Source of the DNA: an uncultured Agathobaculum sp.
Lineage (GTDB): Bacteria > Bacillota > Clostridia > Oscillospirales > Butyricicoccaceae
NCBI GenBank assembly: GCA_944384725.1
Contig: CALWUJ010000001.1
Span: forward strand, 104,138 to 168,137
Length of the DNA: 64,000 bases
Direction: 5' to 3'
Program-made: the position numbers and the translations under genes
Shown: piece after piece, positions 59,372 to 64,000 of the stretch
Numbering within the stretch: position 1 is the stretch's first letter
How the letters are laid out: each line of letters starts with the position of its first letter
The notes under the pieces: model-generated
The model's database searches: none
What the model was told of the DNA's origin: nothing
Seen by the model: only the letters and a program-made list of their open reading frames with translations

Positions 59372-60523
59372 TTATGCACCGAAAACCTTGAGCATAAAGC
59401 CTGCGGCCACGGCAGAACCGATTACGCCGGCCACGTTCGGACCCATGGCGTGCATCAGCAGGAAGTTGGCCGGGTTTGCCTTCTGTCCTTCCACCTGCGA
59501 CACACGCGCCGCCATCGGAACCGCAGATACGCCTGCCGAACCGATCAGCGGGTTTACCTTGCCGCCGGTCAGCTTGCACATGATCTTGCCGAAGATCAGG
59601 CCGCCGATGGTGGAGAACATAAACGCAATCAGGCCAAGAATGATGATCTTGATGGTGTCCCACGTCAGGAACGTGCTCGCAACCGCCTTGCAGCCGACCG
59701 ACAGGCCGAGGAAAATGGTCACGATGTTGCATAGCGCGTTCTGTGCGGTATCAGACAAACGCTCGGTCACGCCGCACTCACGCAGCAGATTGCCCAGCAT
59801 CAGCATACCGATCAGCGGCGCCGTATCCGGAATCAGCAGGATGACGACGGTTGCAACCGCGATCGGGAATACGATCTTCTCGGTCTTGGAGACCGGACGG
59901 AGCTGCTCCATCTTGATCTCGCGCTCTTCCTTGGTGGTCAGCAGGCGCATGAGCGGCGGCTGAATCATCGGGATGAGCGCCATATACGAATACGCGGCAA
60001 TCGCGATGGCGGGCAGATAGTCGCGCGCCAGACGCGAAGCAACCAGAATCGCCGTCGGGCCGTCTGCACCGCCGATGATACCGATAGCCGCAGCCACTGC
60101 ACCCGGGAAGCCGAGCGCCAAAGCCAGCAGGAACGCAGCGAAGATACCCAGCTGCGCCGCCGCACCCAACAGCAGCGAGGAAGGACGCGCGATCAGCGGA
60201 CCAAAGTCGGTCATCGCACCGATACCAAGGAAAATAATCGACGGGTAGATCGCATGCTCAACACCCTGATAGAACACCCACAGCATACCTGGGCTGGAGG
60301 TAGCAGTCGGCGCATTGAGCAGACCCGTGATCGGGAAATTCGCCAACAGCATACCGAATGCAATTGGAATCAGCAGCAGCGGCTCAAATTTCTTGCCAAT
60401 ACCCAAATAAAGCAGCACAAAGGAGATCAGGATCATAATCAGATTGCGCGGATCGTTCGCCAAAGCGGCAAAACCCGAACCTGACAGAATCTCTCCCAGC
60501 GCACCGATAAACGAAAATTGCAT
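59372..60523 (-). CDS. oadB: Na+-translocating decarboxylase beta subunit
   Basis: The membrane pump: decarboxylates carboxybiotin and exports Na+. The 383-residue product has ~10 hydrophobic segments and the family blocks [36 protein letters not shown] (with the Asp essential in Klebsiella OadB), [19 protein letters not shown] and [25 protein letters not shown]. Fourth gene of the operon with the carboxyltransferase, OadG and the biotin carrier. Substrate (oxaloacetate, methylmalonyl-CoA or glutaconyl-CoA) depends on the alpha subunit. Confidence 0.95.
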   Translation of the reverse strand: MQFSFIGALGEILSGSGFAALANDPRNLIMILISFVLLYLGIGKKFEPLLLIPIAFGMLLANFPITGLLNAPTATSSPGMLWVFYQGVEHAIYPSIIFLGIGAMTDFGPLIARPSSLLLGAAAQLGIFAAFLLALALGFPGAVAAAIGIIGGADGPTAILVASRLARDYLPAIAIAAYSYMALIPMIQPPLMRLLTTKEEREIKMEQLRPVSKTEKIVFPIAVATVVILLIPDTAPLIGMLMLGNLLRECGVTERLSDTAQNALCNIVTIFLGLSVGCKAVASTFLTWDTIKIIILGLIAFMFSTIGGLIFGKIMCKLTGGKVNPLIGSAGVSAVPMAARVSQVEGQKANPANFLLMHAMGPNVAGVIGSAVAAGFMLKVFGA

Positions 60524-60539
60524 ATTCGTGCGCCTCCCG

Positions 60540-60929
60540 TTACATCGTGCAGAGTGCCGCGCCGGTTTCTACCGTCGCGCCCTTCTGTACGCTGACCGAG
60601 CCTACCGTACCGTCATGCGGCGCACAGATTTCGTTTTCCATTTTCATGGCTTCCAGAATGAACAGCACATCGCCTGCCTTGACGGCCTGTCCTGCCGTGC
60701 AGCGTACATCCAGAATCGTGCCGGGCATCGGAGCGGATACGATCTCGCCGCCTGCCGGTGCGGCAGGTGCCGGGGCTGCTGCCGGAGCCGGTTTCGCCGC
60801 CGGAGCTGCGGCAGGTGCAGCGGGTGCCACCGGTGCTGCGGGTGCATTACCAACAGCTACCGCACTGACCGAGCCTTTTTCCACTTCTACTTCATACTGT
60901 TTTCCATTCAGCGTAACCATATATTTCAT
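60540..60929 (-). CDS. Biotin carboxyl carrier subunit
   Basis: A 129-residue carrier. Residues 1-25 start the N-terminal part, ~28-62 is an Ala/Pro-rich flexible linker ([20 protein letters not shown]), and ~63-129 is the biotinyl domain with the target Lys in [11 protein letters not shown]. It shuttles CO2 from the carboxyltransferase to the beta subunit. It lies 14 bp after oadG. Ala/Pro linkers of this kind are typical of Na+-pumping decarboxylases. Confidence 0.95.
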   Translation of the reverse strand: MKYMVTLNGKQYEVEVEKGSVSAVAVGNAPAAPVAPAAPAAAPAAKPAPAAAPAPAAPAGGEIVSAPMPGTILDVRCTAGQAVKAGDVLFILEAMKMENEICAPHDGTVGSVSVQKGATVETGAALCTM

Positions 60930-60943
60930 CGTTTGCTTCCCCC

Positions 60944-61270
60944 TTAAACCGCCTTGATGGATTTGAACACAAGCTGATCGAGCGGAATGCCCGTCTCATG
61001 GCTGACGATTGCCATGACACAAGCCGCTTGCGTCTCGTCAATGCCTTCCAGCACAACCTGCTGCGATGCCGCCGGTGCTGCCGCACGCGCTGGTACTGCC
61101 GCAGGGGCAGGAGCAGACATGACAGGCACTTGATGATGCTCCACGCCGGAAACCACACGGGAAATCACCAGAATGACTCCCCACAGCAGCGCAAGCATGA
61201 GGAATACGATGACAAAACCGGACAGCGCCACGACCAGCGCATCCAACTGGCTCAACGGATCTCGAACCAT
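60944..61270 (-). CDS. oadG: Na+-translocating decarboxylase gamma subunit
   Basis: A 108-residue protein that tethers the complex. One N-terminal membrane helix ([26 protein letters not shown]) is followed by an Ala/Pro-rich part ([18 protein letters not shown]) and a soluble tail ([29 protein letters not shown]). AAGGAGG precedes the ATG. Only 2 bp separate it from the carboxyltransferase stop. Confidence 0.9.
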   Translation of the reverse strand: MVRDPLSQLDALVVALSGFVIVFLMLALLWGVILVISRVVSGVEHHQVPVMSAPAPAAVPARAAAPAASQQVVLEGIDETQAACVMAIVSHETGIPLDQLVFKSIKAV

Positions 61271-61272
61271 AA

Positions 61273-62649
61273 TCAGCCGACCTCCTTAAACGAATAGCTT
61301 GCCGTAAAGGTTTTTTGACGACGGTCAAAAAACTGTTCCGCCTGCTGCGGGAAGGCGATGAAAGAAAGCACGTCTTCATCGCAGCGTGCACGGTCGCCCA
61401 GATACGATTTGGCAACCTCAAACTCGGCCTCCAACGTTTCTGCGTAGCGTCCGGTAATAGGCTGCTCATCGCCCAGCACCTTTTTGGCCAGCTCCGGATT
61501 GATCGTACCAGGGGCTTTTCCGTACTCACCCCTGATATAGCTCTTGATTTCCTTGCCGATGGACTTATACCGTTCACCCAGCAACACGTTTACCGTCGCC
61601 TGTACGCCAACCATCTGGCTCAGCGGCGTGACCAAAGGCGGATAGCCCAAATCCGCACGCACGCGCGGCGTCTCGTCGAGTACTGCATCCAGCTTGTCGA
61701 TTGCGTTCTGTGCTTTGAGCTGCGCCACCAGATTGGACAGCATGCCGCCGGGAATCTGATAAATAAGCGCATCGGTTTTGGTAGACAGCACATAGGGATC
61801 GAACATGCCGTTTTCCGAAAATTTCTCCTTGACCGGCAGGAAGAAACTGTTGATCCGATTGAGTTCCTGCGCATTGATGCCGCAATCGTAGCCCATTTGC
61901 GTCAGAGCGTAAACAATCGACTCGGTCGCGGGTTGGCTCGTGCCGCCCGAGAAGCAGGAAGTCGCGCAGTCAATACCTGCCGCGCCCGCTTCTGCAGCCT
62001 TGAGGTAGGTCATATATCCCAACCCGGTCGTAGCATGCGTATGCACATAAATCGGCAACCGGACGTTCTGCCGCAGCGCTGTTACCAAATCATAGCACTC
62101 CTGCGGAGACATAATGCCCGCCATATCCTTAATACACAGCGAGTTGCAGCCCATCCGCTCGATCTGCTTGCCCAGCGAGACAAACATATCCAGATTGTGG
62201 ATCGGACTAAGCGTATAACAGATGCAGCCCTGCGCATGTCCGCCTGCCTTGAGGCACTCGTCCACTGCAGTCTCAATATTACGCAGATCGTTAAGCGCAT
62301 CGAAAATACGGATGATGTCCATACCATTTTCAATACTCTTGCGCACAAATCGGCGCACCGTATCATCCGAATAATGACGATATCCCAACAAATTCTGTCC
62401 GCGCAGCAGCATTTGCAGATTGGTATTTTTCATGTGCGACTTGATTTTTCGCAAACGCTCCCAAGGATCCTCGTTCAGGTAACGCAGGCAGCTGTCGAAG
62501 GTCGCACCGCCCCAGCATTCGATAGAATGATAGCCGGCTCGATCCATTTCATCCAGCACAGCTTCAAAGTCATCAAACGGCATACGGGTTGCGATCAACG
62601 ACTGCTGTGCATCTCGAAGCACAGTTTCGGTGATATGCATTTGTTTCAC
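61273..62649 (-). CDS. Carboxyltransferase subunit (oxaloacetate decarboxylase alpha / PycB-like)
   Basis: Transfers the carboxyl group from the substrate to biotin. The GTG at 62649, with AAGGAGGG 7 bases upstream, gives 458 residues; an ATG three codons later lacks good spacing. The HMGL-like TIM barrel shows ITETVLRDAQQSLIATRMPFDD, IECWGGATFDSCLRYLNEDPWERLR, NSLCIKDMAGIMSP (biotin-site Lys) and YVHTHATTGLG (metal His). It ends before the biotin domain, which is a separate gene. Oxaloacetate is the likely substrate, as all these motifs match OadA and PycB. Confidence 0.93.
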   Translation of the reverse strand: MKQMHITETVLRDAQQSLIATRMPFDDFEAVLDEMDRAGYHSIECWGGATFDSCLRYLNEDPWERLRKIKSHMKNTNLQMLLRGQNLLGYRHYSDDTVRRFVRKSIENGMDIIRIFDALNDLRNIETAVDECLKAGGHAQGCICYTLSPIHNLDMFVSLGKQIERMGCNSLCIKDMAGIMSPQECYDLVTALRQNVRLPIYVHTHATTGLGYMTYLKAAEAGAAGIDCATSCFSGGTSQPATESIVYALTQMGYDCGINAQELNRINSFFLPVKEKFSENGMFDPYVLSTKTDALIYQIPGGMLSNLVAQLKAQNAIDKLDAVLDETPRVRADLGYPPLVTPLSQMVGVQATVNVLLGERYKSIGKEIKSYIRGEYGKAPGTINPELAKKVLGDEQPITGRYAETLEAEFEVAKSYLGDRARCDEDVLSFIAFPQQAEQFFDRRQKTFTASYSFKEVG

Positions 62650-62724
62650 AAATATACCCTCCTTATAGCCGAAAAACAGAGGATTTAGTCAAACTATACT
62701 TACTCCCCCATTTTACATAATTGT

Positions 62725-62753
62725 ATCATAGCATGTTCTCATTCGACACGCAA
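62725..62753 (-). promoter_or_regulatory. Sigma-A promoter of the decarboxylase operon
   Basis: Minus strand: TTGCGT (62748-62753), 17 bp, TATGAT (62725-62730). Confidence 0.65.
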
Positions 62754-62813
62754 TGTTTTTCTTTTCACAAAGTTTTTTACCCCTTTTTGTTTCAATTTTC
62801 TCCTGCCGCTTGA

Positions 62814-62842
62814 TTGACATTTCATTTCAAATGCAGTAAGAT
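62814..62842 (+). promoter_or_regulatory. Strong promoter of the tRNA array
   Basis: Consensus TTGACA (62814-62819), 17 bp, TAAGAT (62837-62842), 78 bp before the first tRNA-like unit. Confidence 0.75.
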
Positions 62843-62919
62843 AAATAAATAGTCTGCGCTGCGCGCTTTCTTGCTAATGCAGGCAAATAAGTTTATTATC
62901 TTCATATTCTTTTTCATAT

Positions 62920-63000
62920 GCCCCTGTAGCTCAGTTGTATAGAGCGACCGCCTCCTAACATCCGGCAGGCCTCTGTCCGCTGACGCCGCAAAACTGAATA
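62920..63000 (+). pseudogene. Degenerate tRNA-Arg(CCU)-like unit 1
   Basis: The first 39 bases (acceptor 5' strand, D arm and anticodon loop CTCCTAA) align with the intact gene at 63310; the anticodon stem cannot pair (ACCGC with CATCC). The 3' half keeps only a loose match (CAGGCCTCTG). The unit ends with AAAACTGAATA, the same spacer seen after other units. Confidence 0.65.
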
Positions 63001-63012
63001 TTTCCTCAACAC

Positions 63013-63091
63013 GCCCCCGTACCTCACCGGGATAGAGGGTCCGCCTCCTAAGTCTATGCTCACCTATCACCCGGCGAGGAAAAATTGCATA
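63013..63091 (+). pseudogene. Degenerate tRNA-Arg(CCU)-like unit 2
   Basis: Begins GCCCCCGTACCTCAC; CGCCTCCTAA again lies exactly 29 bases from the unit start (63042-63051). The anticodon stem and T arm are lost. Ends AAAATTGCATA. Confidence 0.65.
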
Positions 63092-63092
63092 T

Positions 63093-63168
63093 GCCCCGGT
63101 ACCTCAGTTGGATAGAGGGTCCGCCTCCTAAGGTCATGTTATAACGCTCAACTGGATAAAATTGAATA
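63093..63168 (+). pseudogene. Degenerate tRNA-Arg(CCU)-like unit 3
   Basis: Begins GCCCCGGTACCTCAG, CGCCTCCTAA at 63122-63131. The 3' half bears little likeness to tRNA. Ends AAAATTGAATA, then 48 bases of unrelated sequence precede unit 4. Confidence 0.65.
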
Positions 63169-63216
63169 AGGGATTGCAGTTCGACTTTGGTCGGGCTATA
63201 ATCATATATTAGACAC

Positions 63217-63297
63217 GTCCATATAGCTCAGCTGGATAGAGCACTCGCCTCCTAAAAACCGAATCGTTCGAATCCTGGAGCCCTGTAAAATTGAATA
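63217..63297 (+). pseudogene. Degenerate tRNA-like unit 4
   Basis: Begins GTCCATATAGCTCAGCTGG, CGCCTCCTAA at 63246-63255. It retains a T-loop sequence GTTCGAATCC (63266-63275), 4 bases closer than in the intact gene, but the anticodon stem does not pair. Ends AAAATTGAATA. Confidence 0.65.
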
Positions 63298-63309
63298 TTT
63301 TCTGTATAC

Positions 63310-63386
63310 GCCCCCGTAGCTCAGTTGGATAGAGCGGTCGCCTCCTAAGCGACAGGCCACTGGTTCGAACCCAGCCGGGGGTGCCA
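63310..63386 (+). tRNA. tRNA-Arg (anticodon CCU), CCA encoded
   Basis: A complete 77-base tRNA. Acceptor GCCCCCG pairs with CGGGGGT (a G-U at pair 1-72), discriminator G, then CCA. D arm GCTC/GAGC, anticodon arm GTCGC-CTCCTAA-GCGAC with anticodon CCT, T loop TTCGAAC. It reads AGG codons. It is the last of five tandem units and the only one that folds. A tyrosine recombinase gene lies just beyond its 3' end. Confidence 0.93.
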
Positions 63387-63392
63387 AAAACG

Positions 63393-63432
63393 ACCGTTGT
63401 AAGCCATTTTTGATGGTTTACAGCGGTTTTTT
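63393..63432 (+). terminator. Terminator of the tRNA-Arg transcript
   Basis: 15-bp stem (63393-63407 with 63413-63427, two G-U pairs) followed by TTTTT. Confidence 0.85.
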
Positions 63433-63500
63433 GTTACCGTTTTCTCGGAGCGTTTTTGCTGCTCTACCGGAACGATTTTATACATTTTCCGCTGTATGCC

Positions 63501-63560
63501 TGCTAATTGGATTCGAACTATTTTTTCGGTCTTGCTAATAAAAAACACCGATTTGCTAAT
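63501..63560. repeat. Three TGCTAAT direct repeats near the recombinase gene
   Basis: TGCTAAT occurs at 63501, 63533 and 63554. Short direct repeats between an integrase gene and a tRNA often serve as arm-type sites for the recombinase; this is inference. Confidence 0.4.
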
Positions 63561-63574
63561 ACGATTTTCCCGCC

Positions 63575-64000
63575 CTATTTTTCGGATGGGGCCGACGCCA
63601 GCAATGCAGCCAGTGTGTTGGCCAGTTCCGGCGACTTGCGAAGCTGTTCCACCAGGGCCTCCAAATCCAATGTGGCGGGCGCCGGTTCCTTTGGTTCCTC
63701 CGGGGGACGAACCGAACGCAGGTCGGGATTGGCATAGAAGGCGCTCTCAAACTTCTGGGCGTTGATCTTGCGGTCCTCGTCCAGAATGTGGGCATACACG
63801 CTGGTGATCATGTCGATCTGAGCGTGGCCCGTATCACCCTGGGTGGCCTTCAGGTCGCCGTGGTTCAGCTTCAGCTTATAGGTCGTGCTGGAATGGCGGA
63901 GGGAGTGAAAGACCACTTTAGGCAGCCCTGCTTTCTCCCGCAGCTTCTCAAACGACTTCAGGATGATACGGTCCTCACAGGGGCGGCCATTGGCCAGCGC
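63575..64000 (-). CDS. Tyrosine recombinase (integrase), C-terminal part; 5' end outside window
   Basis: The frame is open to the window edge, so the start lies beyond 64000. The visible 141 residues hold the second half of the catalytic domain: HSLRHSSTTYKLKLN (the HxxR pair), GDTGHAQIDMITSVYAHI with the GHA/S His and the nucleophile Tyr, then a ~70-residue tail rich in Pro, Glu and Leu. The gene points toward tRNA-Arg, 190 bp away, the usual arrangement for an element integrated at a tRNA. The rest of the element is not visible. Confidence 0.88.
   Translation of the reverse strand, partial: ALANGRPCEDRIILKSFEKLREKAGLPKVVFHSLRHSSTTYKLKLNHGDLKATQGDTGHAQIDMITSVYAHILDEDRKINAQKFESAFYANPDLRSVRPPEEPKEPAPATLDLEALVEQLRKSPELANTLAALLASAPSEK

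Noticed and set aside
62920-63386. CRISPR array
   Set aside because: Constant blocks are tRNA 5' halves, spacing is uneven (93, 80, 124, 93 bp) and no cas genes are visible.
63202-63548. Short minus-strand frames over the tRNA array giving products like AGFEPVACRLGG and RLGSNQWPVA
   Set aside because: These are the well-known false translations of tRNA genes.

Overview
The window reads as a chromosomal segment of an anaerobic, spore-forming, butyrate-producing member of the Clostridia (Firmicutes). The sporulation genes spmA, spmB and spoIIID, the strong AGGAGG-type ribosome binding sites, the Rex operator, the Na+-pumping decarboxylase and the but/abfD/thl-crt-hbd gene set support this. A gut member of the Oscillospirales (Butyricicoccus/Agathobaculum-like) would fit, but the genus is inference. 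Coding density is high and most intergenic gaps hold recognisable promoters or hairpin terminators.

Layout. 1-1.7 kb: 3' part of glgB. 1.8-12.8 kb (minus strand): a long, mostly overlapping purine operon, purE-purC-purF-purF paralogue-purM-purN-purO-type IMP cyclohydrolase-AICAR transformylase-two small membrane proteins-purD-hypothetical, with its own promoter and a structured leader. purL, purB and purK are not here. 12.8-18 kb: cell-wall polysaccharide genes (glycosyltransferase, a GT4-CsaB fusion, a flippase and a 27-residue membrane peptide). 18-26.5 kb: archaeal-type aspS, an ECF sigma/anti-sigma-like pair, an HPr-like protein without the usual histidine, an operon yqeG-TIM barrel-aroQ-aminopeptidase P, a GH18-like protein and ybaK.

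26.5-33 kb: an HlyD-MacB-permease export operon ending in an SLH-domain surface protein, divergent from a response regulator with a degenerate receiver. The CsaB fusion at 14-16 kb is the enzyme type that makes the pyruvylated wall polymer bound by SLH domains, so these two loci probably serve one cell-surface system. 33-35 kb: a 34-residue peptide, rmuC and a small alarmone synthetase. 35.4-41 kb: a two-component system followed by a VTC-domain/DUF4956/lipoprotein operon whose promoter carries three GGTTAA direct repeats. 41-44 kb: a phospholipase C-like protein behind a cre-like operator, an M23/G5 peptidase and an ECF transporter S component.

44-56.5 kb: the butyrate region: but (minus), an amino-acid ABC transporter, 4-hydroxybutyrate dehydrogenase, 4-hydroxybutyryl-CoA dehydratase, a small two-CxxC protein, a family I CoA-transferase, then thl-crt-hbd. 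Two routes (4-hydroxybutyrate and acetyl-CoA) converge on crotonyl-CoA. bcd-etfBA is absent from the window. A perfect Rex operator lies before thl and an imperfect one before but. 56.6-59.2 kb: spmA/spmB, an AbrB regulator, spoIIID and a TetR regulator. 59.3-62.7 kb: a four-gene Na+-translocating decarboxylase operon. 62.8-64 kb: a promoter followed by four decayed tRNA-Arg-like units, an intact tRNA-Arg(CCU), and the 3' end of a tyrosine recombinase gene that runs off the window, marking the edge of an integrated element.
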